Shown: positions 8,382 to 17,069 of the stretch, in pieces
Position numbering within the stretch: the stretch's first letter is position 1
Layout: each line of letters starts with the position of its first letter
Notes under the pieces: model-generated
What the model saw: the letters and a program-made list of their open reading frames with translations, nothing else
Told to the model about the DNA's origin: nothing
Databases searched by the model: none
Position numbers and translations under genes: made by a program
Source of the DNA: Roseiarcus sp963742305
Lineage (GTDB): Bacteria > Pseudomonadota > Alphaproteobacteria > Rhizobiales > Beijerinckiaceae
Direction: 5' to 3'
Length of the DNA: 64,000 nt
Assembly: GCA_963742305.1 (NCBI GenBank)
Contig: CAVULN010000017.1
Location: 186,001-250,000 of the forward strand

Positions 8382-9246
8382 CGTGGCGGAGCCGGAGGGC
8401 CCCGTGTGGGCGCCGGACGGATCTCTGTGGATTGTCGAAATGGGAGCCGCGCGACGATGCGTAAGCAGGATCAGCCCGGATGGAAAATGCCGCCGCTCGA
8501 TCGTCCAAACCGTGCGCCGCCCGAATGGCCTCGCAATCGACGGCAGCGAACGCCTTTGGATCGCCGAGGCTTATGAAGGGGCGATCATCTGTATCACATC
8601 TGATGGACGAGAGCTGAAGCGGATAGCGGGAGACGGTTCGCGGTTTCTGTGGCCGAACGACCTGGTCTTCGCGCCGAATGGGCTTCTCTATATGACGGAC
8701 TCGGGGATTCTTGAGCGGGATTTCATCGGCGGCGCCGGCATACGGCCGGACTATCTCGACCTCGCATACGACGGAAAGGTGTTTGAAATTGATCCCGCCT
8801 CGGGTCGTGTGCTGCGACAGCTCGATCGCGGGCTGAAGTTTCCAAACGGAATCGCCCTTGGTCTCGACGGCGTGCTCTACGCCAACGAGACGCTCACCGG
8901 CGAGGTCTATCGCTATGACCTGTTGAAACATCGCCCGGAGCGCGAACAGTTCGGGAATGTCTTGCGTGGTGATCTGCCACCGGCGTTTCGCGGACCGGAT
9001 GGTATGAAGTTCGGGACCGACGGCAGGCTCTATTGCACCGTATATGGACAGGGAGACGTGACTGTGCTCGGCCCGGATGGCTCCATTTCGGAACGGATCG
9101 CCACGCTTGGTGGCTTGCCGACGAATATCGCCTTCGCGCCTTCCGGTGGGTTTGCGGTCATCACCGAAGTTGCGGGATCGGCGGTCGAGCGCATGTCTGT
9201 ATCCTGCGCCGGCGCTCCACTTCACTATCCGGTCTTTCCAATCTGA
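8356..9246 (+). CDS. SMP-30/gluconolactonase-like lactonase (second copy)
   Basis: Intact 296-residue six-bladed propeller of the SMP-30/LRE family. Metal and substrate residues are visible in EPEGPVWAPDG near residue 12, RRPNGLAIDG near 53, FLWPNDLVFAPNG near 95, FPNGIALG near 165 and FRGPDGMKFG near 213. ATG 8356 follows a GGGGGAGG and starts exactly where family similarity begins; the open frame upstream is not homologous. It is only distantly similar to the lactonase at 678, so it is not a recent duplicate. Its place between two transporter cassettes suggests a lactone intermediate or substrate. Confidence 0.9.
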   Translation: MTNTIWAADVAEPEGPVWAPDGSLWIVEMGAARRCVSRISPDGKCRRSIVQTVRRPNGLAIDGSERLWIAEAYEGAIICITSDGRELKRIAGDGSRFLWPNDLVFAPNGLLYMTDSGILERDFIGGAGIRPDYLDLAYDGKVFEIDPASGRVLRQLDRGLKFPNGIALGLDGVLYANETLTGEVYRYDLLKHRPEREQFGNVLRGDLPPAFRGPDGMKFGTDGRLYCTVYGQGDVTVLGPDGSISERIATLGGLPTNIAFAPSGGFAVITEVAGSAVERMSVSCAGAPLHYPVFPI

Positions 9247-9367
9247 GCGCTGATCGGATCAACCGTGAGAAACGCAACGGGAGCTCACGAATTTTTCTCA
9301 ATAGCCGCCTGACGCAAGTCGGCCAGAGTCGGAGGGCCCGCCTATGCGGGTGAAAGGGAGGAAGGCA

Positions 9368-10489
9368 ATGACGTTTGATGACAGCATCATAAGGAAGAGC
9401 CTGCTGGCTGCGTGCGCGACAGCCATATTGACGTTTGGCTTCGCCGGGCAGACTGCGCTTGCCAACGACGTTCTGGAGCAGGCGAAGGCGGCGGTGGCCG
9501 CTGCCACGGGACCCCAGACCCAATGGCTCGGACCGACGTCGGGGCCCGCGGCGCCTGCCAACAAGCACATCGTCTATATTTCCTGCGGAGGTTTCAATGA
9601 GATCTGCGTTACCGTCGGAAAAGCGGTGACGGAGGCGGCCGGCAAAGTGGGCTGGAAGGTCACGACAATCGACGGAAAGGGAAGCGCCAGCGGTTGGCTC
9701 TCCGCCTGGAACCAGGCGCTTGCGCTCAACCCGGACGGGGTGATCTCCTTCACGAGCGCCGACGCCGTTCAGGGCCCGATCCAACAGGCCAACGCCAAGG
9801 GCATTCCAGTCGTCGGCGTGCTCTCCGCCGCGAAGCCTGGGCCGGATCCCAGTCTTGGCCTGTTCACCAATGTCTCGCAAGACCCGGCGGCGATCGGCAA
9901 AGCCGAGGCGCAGTACGCGATCACCAAAGAGAACGGCGCCGCCCGCGTGGTCATTCTTTACGACAAACTGTACGCGATCGCGCGCATCAAGGCCGAAGCG
10001 ATGAAGGCCGAGATCGAGAAGTGCGCGAACTGCAAATTGCTCGACTTCGTATCCACGCCGGCTGCGCAGATTCAGCAGAACGCAGGTCAGCTTGTTTCAA
10101 GCTGGGTCACGAAATACGGGCCTGAGCCCATATGGATCGTTACGGTCGGCGACGTGTTCGCCGACTTTCTCGTGAGTCCTCTGCGGTCCGGCGGAATCGA
10201 TCCATCGAAAGTGAAGATCATCGGCGCCGATGGAATGACCGCCGCCTATGGACGCATTCGCACGGGAGACTATCAGGTCGCGACCATTCCTCAGCCGATC
10301 ACCGAGCTGGGATACCAAGCGGTCGATGAGATGGTGCGCGCCCTTCAGAAGCAGCCGGCCAGCGGATACGCGCCAAACGTCTACATCGTTGAGGGGAGCA
10401 ACGTGAATCAGTACGGCGGGGACAAGAGCCAGTTCATTCCCGACAACAACTTCGCCGGAGAGTACGAGAAGATCTGGACCAAGAAGTGA
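9368..10489 (+). CDS. Periplasmic sugar-type binding protein (cassette B)
   Basis: Paralogue of the binding protein at 5811-6920, 373 residues. ATG 9368 follows GGGAGGAA by about 5 nt. The signal peptide has a hydrophobic core near residues 12-28 and likely cleavage after TALA. Shared blocks are VAAATGPQTQW, GPTSGPAAPAN, VGWKVTTIDGKG, GLFTNVS and KCANCKLLDFVSTP, so the CxxC pair (10022-10033) is conserved in both proteins. The C-terminus has YGRIRTGDYQVATIPQP, matching the equivalent RIRTGTYEIGTIPEP. The ligand is probably related to that of cassette A. It is followed by a strong hairpin and then its permease. Confidence 0.9.
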   Translation: MTFDDSIIRKSLLAACATAILTFGFAGQTALANDVLEQAKAAVAAATGPQTQWLGPTSGPAAPANKHIVYISCGGFNEICVTVGKAVTEAAGKVGWKVTTIDGKGSASGWLSAWNQALALNPDGVISFTSADAVQGPIQQANAKGIPVVGVLSAAKPGPDPSLGLFTNVSQDPAAIGKAEAQYAITKENGAARVVILYDKLYAIARIKAEAMKAEIEKCANCKLLDFVSTPAAQIQQNAGQLVSSWVTKYGPEPIWIVTVGDVFADFLVSPLRSGGIDPSKVKIIGADGMTAAYGRIRTGDYQVATIPQPITELGYQAVDEMVRALQKQPASGYAPNVYIVEGSNVNQYGGDKSQFIPDNNFAGEYEKIWTKK

Positions 10490-10497
10490 TGGCGGGA

Positions 10498-10523
10498 CCG
10501 GGCGGCGCGTTCGCGCCGCCCGG
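10498..10523 (+). other. Strong intercistronic hairpin (binding protein B / permease B)
   Basis: CCGGGCGGCGCG and CGCGCCGCCCGG form a 12-bp perfect stem with a two-base loop. Only GTTT follows, so it is probably a message-stabilising or partially terminating hairpin that raises binding-protein over permease expression. Confidence 0.6.
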
Positions 10524-10553
10524 GTTTGTCAAGAGAGTGCAAAGTTCCTCCAC

Positions 10554-11556
10554 ATGACCGAGTTCGTCCGCCGCGTCGCCGACTGCGCGAGAGGATGCGC
10601 TGGGATGGGTCGTCCGCGCCGTCTCGCGAAACGCCCTGCTGGTCGTTCTCGTCCTGCTGGTCGCGATCTTCAGCGCTCTGCTTCCGACGACATTTCCAAC
10701 GGCCTTCAATTTCCGCACCATCTTGAGCGAGAAGTCCGTCGTCGCCCTCTTGGCGCTATCCGTTCTCGTACCCCTTTCGGCCAACCAATATGACCTCTCC
10801 GTCGGATACTTGCTCGGCATTGTCCACATTCTCGCGATCGGGCTTCAGGTGAAAAACGGGCTACAGTGGGAAGTAGCCGTCGTTCTGGCTATCGCGGCCG
10901 CGGTCCTCGTCGGCATCGTCAACGGTCTGCTCGTCACCCGCTTCAAGGTCGGCTCGTTCATCGCAACGCTCGGCACGGGCACAGTGACTTACGGGATCGG
11001 GCTCTGGTACACTGGCGGCGAGCAGGTCAATGGAGTTCTGCCCCCGGCGTTCCTGGCCATCGCTTCTGCGCCCTTCGGCGTACCGTTCCCGGCGATCGCA
11101 ACGGCTGTTGTCGCGCTCGCAATGTGGTGGGTCTACAGCTACCTGCCGCTCGGGCGATATCTCTACGTCATCGGCGACAATCCTCGCGCCGCGGAGTTGA
11201 TCAGCATACCGGTGCAGCGCTATCTTTTCCTGTGTTTCGTCGCCTCGGCGACGCTTGCGGGCGTCGCCGGCGTCGTGTTCGCCGCCGAACTGCGCGTTGG
11301 CCAAAGCGCGGTCGGCCCGGAATATCTGCTGCCGGCTTTCGCCGCGGTGCTCTTCGGAGCGACCTCGGTCGATCCCGGACGCGTCAACGTGTGGGGAACG
11401 ATTCTCGCGGTCCTCGTGCTCGCGGCGGCCGTCTCCGGCCTGCAGCAACTTGGGGCGGAAGCTTATGTCGAGCCTTTGTTCAATGGCGGCATGCTGATTT
11501 TCGCCGTCGCTATTGCGGCCCGTGTCACAGCGCGGCGACAGGCGGGCGGCAAGTAG
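10554..11556 (+). CDS. Sugar ABC transporter permease, RbsC-like (cassette B; one frame break)
   Basis: Multi-pass permease paralogous to 4700-5770. ATG 10554 begins TEFVRRVADCA. Near 10590-10600 the frame moves by one base and continues with EDALGWVVRAV, LLVVLVLLVAIFSALLP and TFPTAFNFRTIL, the normal first membrane helix of RbsC. Downstream landmarks are SANQYDLSVGYLLG, NGLLVTRFKVGSFIATLGTG and SVDPGRVNVWGTILAVLVLAA. Without the repair only a TTG at 10723 would be available, and that would lose the first transmembrane segment. Repaired length is about 333 residues. It ends 25 bp before the convergent ATPase gene. Confidence 0.85.
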
Positions 11557-11581
11557 CGCGAGACGGTGTCGGGAAAGCGGA

Positions 11582-13090
11582 TCAGGCTGCGGGCGCTTGA
11601 ACGCCCGCCGACGCGGCCGCGATCAGCCGAGGCACGGAAATCTCATGATCCCTCAGGGTCAGGCTTATTCTCCCTCGGTCAAACACTAGGGCGCGATGGC
11701 AGACGCGCGCTACTTCCTCGAAGTCCGAAGATACGAGGAGAACTGACAGGCCGCTCGCCAGCGCCTCGCTGATCAGAGTATAGATTTCCGCCTTGCTCCC
11801 CACGTCGACTCCGATTGTCGGCTCCTCGAGGACCAGCACCCGGCGAGTGGCTTCGATCCAGCGAGAAAGGACGACCTTCTGCTGATTCCCGCCCGATAGC
11901 GTCAGCACCCTTCGTTCGCTGTCCATCGGTCGCACGGAGACCCGCTTCAGAACCGCCAACGAACGTGCGATCTCGCCACGGCGCCAGATCGGACGTATGC
12001 CGCCTTGCCCTACGAGCGCAGGATTCATGAAGAGGTTTTCGCGAACAGTGAGGCTGGGCGCGAGATTTTCCTCGCGCCGTTTGCTGGACACAAACCCAAT
12101 TCCGGCGTCGGAGGGCGCCCTCGGTTTGGACAGATCGACAACCGTGCCGCCGAGCCGCACCCGGCCTGCCTCGGACGGCGCCGCCCCGAACAGCATCCGG
12201 CCGACCATGTCATGTCCCGCGCCGCGTAGCCCGACCAGCCCGAGGATTTCTCCACGTCCGAGTGTAAACGAAATCGGCCCGACATGACCGGCGGCCAGTC
12301 CCTCGACTTCCAGCGCCACCTCTTTGGACGCGGGCCGCGGCGGCGGCGACTGCTGCTCAAGTTCCCGGCCGACAATCGCCTGCACGAGCGCGCGCGGCGA
12401 GGTCTCGCTCACCGCACTCGTTGCGACCTTACGGCCATCCCGCAGGATGGTCACGCGATCGGCGACGCGAAACACCTCATCGAGACGGTGGGTCACGTAG
12501 ATGACGCCGACCCCGTCCTGTTTCACGCGATGAAGCACGTCTAGGAGGCGGGCGACGTCGGGTTCGGGAAGCGCCGCGGTCGGCTCGTCAAGAACGAGAA
12601 AGTCGGTGCGGACCGCGAGCGCGCGCGCAATCGCAACAATCGACTTCTCCGCCGCGTTCAGGCTTCCGAGGCGAGCACCAGGCGAGACGCCGCCGCCCAT
12701 GCGCTCCAGCACAGCCGCGGCCCTTCGATCAACCGCCGCCCAGTCGATCGCGCCGCGACGCATCGGATATCCCGCCACGAGACCGATGTTCTCGGCGACT
12801 GTCATCTCCTCCACAAGACCCAGGTCCTGATGAATGAAGACGATCGGCAGCCGCTCCTGAGCCGGATGCTCTGGCTTGCCGCGCCATAGCACGTCGCCCG
12901 ATTCCTGCCGATAGACACCCGCCAGGATCTTGATCAGCGTGGATTTTCCGGCGCCATTCTCGCCGAGAAGCGCGTGAACCTCCGCGGCGTGAAAGTCGAT
13001 GTCGATGGAGTCCAGCGCGGTAGTGCCGCCGAAGTGCTTCGAAAGCTTCCGAACGGAAAGGAGAGCGGGCTCAGACGATTGCCCGATCAT
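11582..13090 (-). CDS. Sugar ABC transporter ATPase, RbsA-like (cassette B)
   Basis: Double ABC ATPase of 502 residues. Domain 1 has GENGAGKSTLIKIL, LNAAEKSIVAIARAL and FLVLDEPTAALPEPD. Domain 2 has VGLRGAGHDMVGR (degenerate P-loop), LSGGNQQKVVLSRW and LVLEEPTIGVDVGS. It resembles the ATPase at 3193-4707 throughout. It is encoded opposite its presumed permease and binding protein (9368-11556), converging on them, and overlaps the aldolase stop by 4 nt (ATGA). So cassette B is split over two transcripts and its ATPase is co-transcribed with a catabolic enzyme. Confidence 0.92.
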   Translation of the reverse strand: MIGQSSEPALLSVRKLSKHFGGTTALDSIDIDFHAAEVHALLGENGAGKSTLIKILAGVYRQESGDVLWRGKPEHPAQERLPIVFIHQDLGLVEEMTVAENIGLVAGYPMRRGAIDWAAVDRRAAAVLERMGGGVSPGARLGSLNAAEKSIVAIARALAVRTDFLVLDEPTAALPEPDVARLLDVLHRVKQDGVGVIYVTHRLDEVFRVADRVTILRDGRKVATSAVSETSPRALVQAIVGRELEQQSPPPRPASKEVALEVEGLAAGHVGPISFTLGRGEILGLVGLRGAGHDMVGRMLFGAAPSEAGRVRLGGTVVDLSKPRAPSDAGIGFVSSKRREENLAPSLTVRENLFMNPALVGQGGIRPIWRRGEIARSLAVLKRVSVRPMDSERRVLTLSGGNQQKVVLSRWIEATRRVLVLEEPTIGVDVGSKAEIYTLISEALASGLSVLLVSSDFEEVARVCHRALVFDRGRISLTLRDHEISVPRLIAAASAGVQAPAA

Positions 13091-13905
13091 GCCTTCGCCC
13101 TCTTGATCCGCTTCGCCGCTTGACCGGTATGGAAGCCGCGCATGGCGGCGATGCCGGAAGAGAGGGAGGCCTGTATCAGGCCGACGTCAACTCCGTAGGC
13201 GAGGCAGCGAAATCCCTTCGTCATCCAATCGCGCGCCATCTCGGGCGATGAGGGAAGGAAGCCGGCCGCTTTGCCGTGTTTGGCGCATGCGGCCACCATC
13301 CGGTCGACGGCCTTGGTGAAATCAGGATGATCGAACTGGCCGGTGATTCCCATCGAGTTGCTGAGGTCGAAGTGACCGAGCCAGCCGACGTCGATGCCGG
13401 GAACGGCCATGATCTTGTCGACGTTTGCGATGCCCGAAACGGTCTCGATTAGGGCGATCACGAGGGTGCGCGCGTTCTCTTCCGCCATTTTTTTCACGAC
13501 ATCGCCGCCGGAATATTCGTCATGGCCGATACCGAAGGCTAAGCCGCGTTTGCCTTCGGGGCGGTAGCGGCACCACTCCACGATAGACTTGGCCTGCCTG
13601 ACACTCTCGACCATCGGAACCATGATCCCGTGCGCCCCCGCGTCGAGGACCGGCGCGATCAAGTGATAGCGCGCCGCGGGCACGCGCACGAGGGGAACGA
13701 GTGAAGCGCCGTGCGACGCAGCGATCATCGTCTTGATCGTCGAGATGGAGACGCCGCTGTGCTCCATGTCGAAGATGACAAATTCGGCGCCCGCCTGCGC
13801 CAGTGTTCCCGGCAGGCCGGGACTGAAGAACTCCATAGCCATCGTCCCGTAGGCGTAGCCGCCCTCAAGCAAGCGTGAGCGAACCGGATTTCCGCGAATG
13901 GCCAA
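13087..13905 (-). CDS. HpcH/HpaI-family aldolase
   Basis: Class II pyruvate-type aldolase/citrate-lyase-family enzyme that cleaves a 2-keto-3-deoxy or 4-hydroxy-2-oxo acid using a divalent metal. Seen are the His of FDMEHSGVSI, the Arg of PLVRVPAARY, GAHGIMVPMVES, the metal Glu of IALIETVSGI and the metal Asp region GIDVGWLGHFDLS. The start is a TTG at 13903-13905 with GGGAGGAA six nt upstream, giving 272 residues (family about 250-265). The open frame extends upstream, but that part is not homologous. It is the first gene of a two-gene operon with the cassette B ATPase. Together with lactonases and a 2-hydroxyacid dehydrogenase it fits a sugar-acid pathway ending in aldol cleavage (inference). 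Confidence 0.88.
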   Translation of the reverse strand: MAIRGNPVRSRLLEGGYAYGTMAMEFFSPGLPGTLAQAGAEFVIFDMEHSGVSISTIKTMIAASHGASLVPLVRVPAARYHLIAPVLDAGAHGIMVPMVESVRQAKSIVEWCRYRPEGKRGLAFGIGHDEYSGGDVVKKMAEENARTLVIALIETVSGIANVDKIMAVPGIDVGWLGHFDLSNSMGITGQFDHPDFTKAVDRMVAACAKHGKAAGFLPSSPEMARDWMTKGFRCLAYGVDVGLIQASLSSGIAAMRGFHTGQAAKRIKRAKA

Positions 13906-13961
13906 GGTTTCCTCCCTGTCAAGCGCGATGCCCTCCCGGTCATCGCCACTTCTGAACACGA

Positions 13962-14234
13962 TCACACATCGCCGGACCGGTCGCCGAGCGAGGTAAAGCA
14001 ATCTTGCCTGACAAAACGTATTCTCGCCGGCAACGCGTCGTAAAGACCCGTTGTGACGCCGGCTTCCCAGAATTTCTCCAATTCCCGGATCCGGGCATGA
14101 ACGTCGTATTCCGGGCCAGGCGGTTTCCGTTCTGTGCACGGACGAGAGGTACGGGGCCCGAGTTGAGGTCGGAGTCCTCCATCCGGTTCCTCGAACCGGC
14201 CGCCAGAGGCGTGATTTGTTTCAAAAACCGCCAA
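13962..14234 (-). other. Possible truncated gene remnant beside the IS element
   Basis: The 338 bp between the aldolase start and the IS contain an open minus-strand frame of about 90 codons from a TTG at 14232-14234, just outside the IS left end. It encodes YDVHARIRELEKFWEAG and ALPARIRFVRQDCFTSLG, which has protein-like composition. I do not recognise the family. It may be the 3' part of a gene cut by the insertion, or chance. Nothing else is seen in this gap. Confidence 0.25.
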
Positions 14235-14243
14235 TTCGTCTTA

Positions 14244-15090
14244 GGGTCTGTACCGAATTGAATTCGAGTGATTTGTCGTGATTTTCGAGTTGCGGCTGGA
14301 GGGCTTGGTTCGTGGCGGACAATTTTCGGCTGACGGACGAACAGTTTGCGGCGCTCGCGCCGCATCTTCCGATGGTCGGATATCGTCGGCCGGAGCGGCA
14401 GGATGATCGGCGCATCATCAGCGGGATCGTCGACCGGTTGCGTGAAGGCTGTCGATGGCGTGCGCTTCCGGGATGAAGTACGGGCCGTATACGACGGTGT
14501 TCAACCGGTACAATCGTTGGAGCCAGCGCGGGCTGTGGCAGCGTCTATTCGCCGCTCTCGTCGAATGCGCCGATCCTCGCGCGCTCACCATGATCGACAG
14601 TTCGGCGGTGAACGCGCGATCGTTCGGCGAGCGGCGCCCAAAAAGCGGGTTCCGAAGACCAAGCCATTGGCCGATCGCGCGGCGGCCGCACGACCAAGAT
14701 CCATGCCATCGTCGACGAGGAAGGCCGACCGCGCGCCTTCCTGCTGACGGGTGGAAACGTCGCCGATATCAAGGGCGCCGAGCCTTTGCTCGCATCCGTC
14801 GAGGCGAGCAAGCACACCATCGCCGACAAGGGATACGACGCCGATCATTTGCGCTCCTTCCTCGACGGCCGCAGCACGACGGCGGTCATCCCCAACAAAT
14901 CCAACCGGAAGCGTCACTTCCCTTTCGACGCAGGCGCTCTATCGGCTTCGCAACGTCATCGAGCGCACCTTCTGCCGCTTGAAGGATTTTCGCGCCATCG
15001 CAACCCGATACGACAAAACCGCCCGCAATTTCCTCGCCGGCCTCTGCCTGATCGCTGCACTCTGCTATTGGAGCAATTGATTCCAGACCC
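14244..15090 (+). mobile_element. IS5-family insertion sequence (IS427/IS1031-like), 847 bp
   Basis: Left end GGGTCTG at 14244 and right end CAGACCC ending at 15090 are inverted repeats. They sit between TA dinucleotides (14242-14243 and 15091-15092), the target duplication expected for this IS5 subgroup. The size is typical. Inside is one transposase gene broken by several frame changes. It lies 0.34 kb from the aldolase operon and 0.18 kb from tRNA-Thr. Confidence 0.88.
14312..15080 (+). pseudogene. IS5-family DDE transposase (at least three frame changes)
   Basis: Transposase starting at GTG 14312 (GGAGGG about 9 nt upstream): NFRLTDEQFAALAPHLP and GCRWRALP. The frame then changes near 14470 (MKYGPYTTVFNRYNRWSQRG, MIDSSAV with the first catalytic Asp), again near 14650 (SRGGRTTKIHAIVD, LLTGGNVAD with the second Asp, ADKGYDADHL), and again near 14930 (LYRLRNVIERTFCRLKDFR with the catalytic Glu, ending CYWSN). 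IS427-group elements sometimes use one programmed frameshift, but three exceed that. It is therefore decayed or affected by the indels seen across the window. Confidence 0.85.
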
Positions 15091-15266
15091 TAGGAGCGTT
15101 GCGGATCGCTGTTCCTGTCTCTTCGACCACGGACATGGGCGGCGACAAATCCGCAGAAGTGTTGCCGCCGTTTCGAGTCCCGCCATCGATTTGGCGTCGG
15201 ATCGACGCGCTGGGCGCAGTTAACAAGCTAGCTTTAGCGCAAAGTATTTATTGTCTAAGCCTAAAG

Positions 15267-15343
15267 TGGTGCCGCAAGAGAGATTCGAACTCCCGACCCC
15301 ATCATTACGAATGACGTGCTCTACCAGCTGAGCTATTGCGGCC
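15267..15343 (-). tRNA. tRNA-Thr(CGT)
   Basis: Minus-strand cloverleaf: acceptor GCCGCAA / TTGCGGC, D-arm AGCTCAGCTGGTAGAGC, anticodon stem CGTCA/TGATG around loop TTCGTAA (anticodon CGT, reads ACG), T-arm GGGAGTTCGAATCTCTC. The CCA end is encoded. The 77-nt gene is not interrupted. Confidence 0.96.
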
Positions 15344-15548
15344 CCGTCGAAGCGTCGCCGCGCGCAAGACGCGCGGCCTGGACGGCGCCGCTGTCTATGC
15401 CACTTTTCCCTGTCTTGGCAATATGCCTGAACGCGGCGCAAACGCGGCGCGAAGGCGCGGTCCCACTAGGAACTCCGCGCGAACTCGCCTAGAAGCTGGC
15501 CCGGCGGCGGCCGGGACGCCGCGGGATAGACGGGAAGGAGCAGCGTAG

Positions 15549-16292
15549 ATGGCGGGACGATTGGCGGGGAAGGCGGCGTTGTTGACCGCGGCGGCGGCGG
15601 GCATCGGGCGCGCGACGGCGGAGGCCTTCGCCCGCGAGGGCGCGCGCGTCATCGCGACCGACATCGACGTCGCCGGCCTCGCCGGCCTCGACGCCGACAC
15701 GCGCAAGCTCGACGTCCGCTCGAGCGAGGCGGTCGAAGCGCTCGCCCGCGAGATCGGACCGGTCGACGTTCTCTTCAACTGCGCCGGCTTCGTCCATCAC
15801 GGAACTGTGCTCGACTGCTCGGACGCCGACTGGGACTTCTCGTTCGATCTCAACGTCAAGTCGATGCACCGGTTAATCCGCGCCTTTCTGCCGGGCATGC
15901 TGGAAAAGGGCCGGGGCTCGATCGTCAACGTCGCTTCCGGCGCCTCCTCGGTGCGCGGCATCCCCAACCGCTACGTCTACGGCGCCTCGAAGGCCGCGGT
16001 GATCGGCCTGACCAAGTCGGTGGCGGCCGACTTCATCCGCAAGGGGGTGCGCTGCAACGCCATCTGCCCCGGCACGATCGAAAGCCCCTCGCTCGAGGGC
16101 CGGATCGCGACCTTGAGCCGCTCGACCGGCGAGCCGATCGAGAAGGTGCGCCAGGCCTTCGTCGACCGGCAGCCGATGGGCCGGCTCGGCAAGGCCGAGG
16201 AGATCGCCGCGATCGCCGTCTACCTCGCCTCCGACGAGAGCGCCTTCGCCACCGGGCAGGCCTTCATCGTCGACGGCGGATTTGCGATGTAG
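15549..16292 (+). CDS. SDR-family oxidoreductase, DHRS6/3-hydroxybutyrate-dehydrogenase-like
   Basis: NAD(P)-dependent short-chain dehydrogenase, 247 residues. Features are the nucleotide-binding TAAAAGIGRAT (residues 13-23), an acidic ATDID ending the second strand (NAD preference), NCAG 77-80, catalytic Ser130 and Tyr144-x3-Lys148. The ending GQAFIVDGGFAM is normal. The motif set resembles type 2 (R)-beta-hydroxybutyrate dehydrogenases, but oxidation of other short hydroxy acids or sugars is possible. ATG 15549 follows AAGGAG. It is monocistronic, between tRNA-Thr and the repeated non-coding element. Confidence 0.88.
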   Translation: MAGRLAGKAALLTAAAAGIGRATAEAFAREGARVIATDIDVAGLAGLDADTRKLDVRSSEAVEALAREIGPVDVLFNCAGFVHHGTVLDCSDADWDFSFDLNVKSMHRLIRAFLPGMLEKGRGSIVNVASGASSVRGIPNRYVYGASKAAVIGLTKSVAADFIRKGVRCNAICPGTIESPSLEGRIATLSRSTGEPIEKVRQAFVDRQPMGRLGKAEEIAAIAVYLASDESAFATGQAFIVDGGFAM

Positions 16293-16320
16293 GATTGTAG
16301 ATTACAGCCACGCGCCGTCA

Positions 16321-16550
16321 TTGAAATAAAACCAAGCAAAAGCGCTTCAATTGACTTCGTTTTATTTCGCGGAATCGGGACTTCTCAATAGGTTACGAGC
16401 AAAGAAATAAAAAAAATTTCCTCCCCTGCCACACTGTGGCTCGAATGTTACAGTCGCCTCTCTCCATTCCTTGATCGGCCGGCTCCGACGAGCGCAGCCT
16501 CGGATTCCGGCCATGGGAAGATAGGTAGCCCATGATTCTGATTTTTGCAA
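16321..16550 (-). ncRNA. Repeated promoter-hairpin element, copy 1 (candidate sRNA)
   Basis: This gene-free stretch resembles 53702-53945. Read on the minus strand it has TTGCAA, a 17-nt spacer and TACCTA (16522-16550). About 85 nt later come CCACAGTGTGG, CAGGGGAGGAAA and an eight-T run, then GTAACCTATTGAGAAG. A terminal hairpin GAAATAAAAC/GTTTTATTTC encloses TTTTGCTTG. The stem sequence differs from copy 2 but pairing is kept, suggesting a selected structure. The family is not recognised; it could be an sRNA gene, or a mobile repeat. Confidence 0.5.
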
Positions 16551-16686
16551 GAGATTGTCGACTCTCCCGCCTCGCGCTGGCGGTCACGGGCGCGCCGCTC
16601 GTCTGCACTTTTGATCCGACCGTTCAGCCATGACGCCTCCAAACCGGGCGAGAGGCGGAGGGGCCGCGCTGTTTGGCGGTCCGGCT

Positions 16687-17069
16687 TCACGACATGCGCT
16701 CGACCAGATGCGCGCGCGACGGCCCCGGCTCGAACGGATCGGCGAAATATTGCGTCTCGCGCGCGACCTTGCCGTCGCGAAACTCCATGATGCTCACCGT
16801 GTAGGACGGCGCGCCCGTCATAGGTCAGGATGAACTCGGTGACCCAGAGGTCGCCCGCGCCGACGATTCGCCGCACCGAGAAACGCTTCTGGTTTGGCTG
16901 CACCGTGCGCGACGCCTGGATGTTGCGCCGCCCGCGGATGCGCTCGCCCGATTGCGGATATTCGAGCACCGCGTCCTCGCGATAGATCTCATGCTCCGCC
17001 TCGAAGTCGTCGGCGTCGGACGCGGCCCAGTGGCGATCCAGAGCCGCCCGAATCGTCTGGGTCTCTCAT
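16687..17069 (-). CDS. SnoaL-like / NTF2-superfamily protein (two frame breaks)
   Basis: Small NTF2-fold protein of about 127 residues after repair. From ATG 17067-17069 (GGGAG 7 nt upstream) only three codons precede a one-base shift to TIRAALDRHWAASDADDFEAE and EYPQSGERIRGRRNI. This frame continues to ILTYDG, and near 16815 a second one-base shift gives SIMEFRDGKVARETQYFADP, then ERMS and stop at 16687. This is the usual ending of the family. NTF2-like proteins include ketosteroid isomerase and dehydratase types as well as non-enzymes, so no substrate is assigned. Both breaks are of the extra-base kind. Confidence 0.75.

Noticed and set aside
1..13905. Sialic-acid catabolic locus, suggested by the NanR-like regulator
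   Set aside because: No NanA, NanK, NanE or sialic-acid TRAP transporter genes are present; the enzymes point to lactones or sugar acids.
14244..15343. tRNA-Thr as integration site of a genomic island
   Set aside because: The adjacent element is a simple IS5 with TA duplication. No integrase or direct repeat of the tRNA 3' end was seen within the window.
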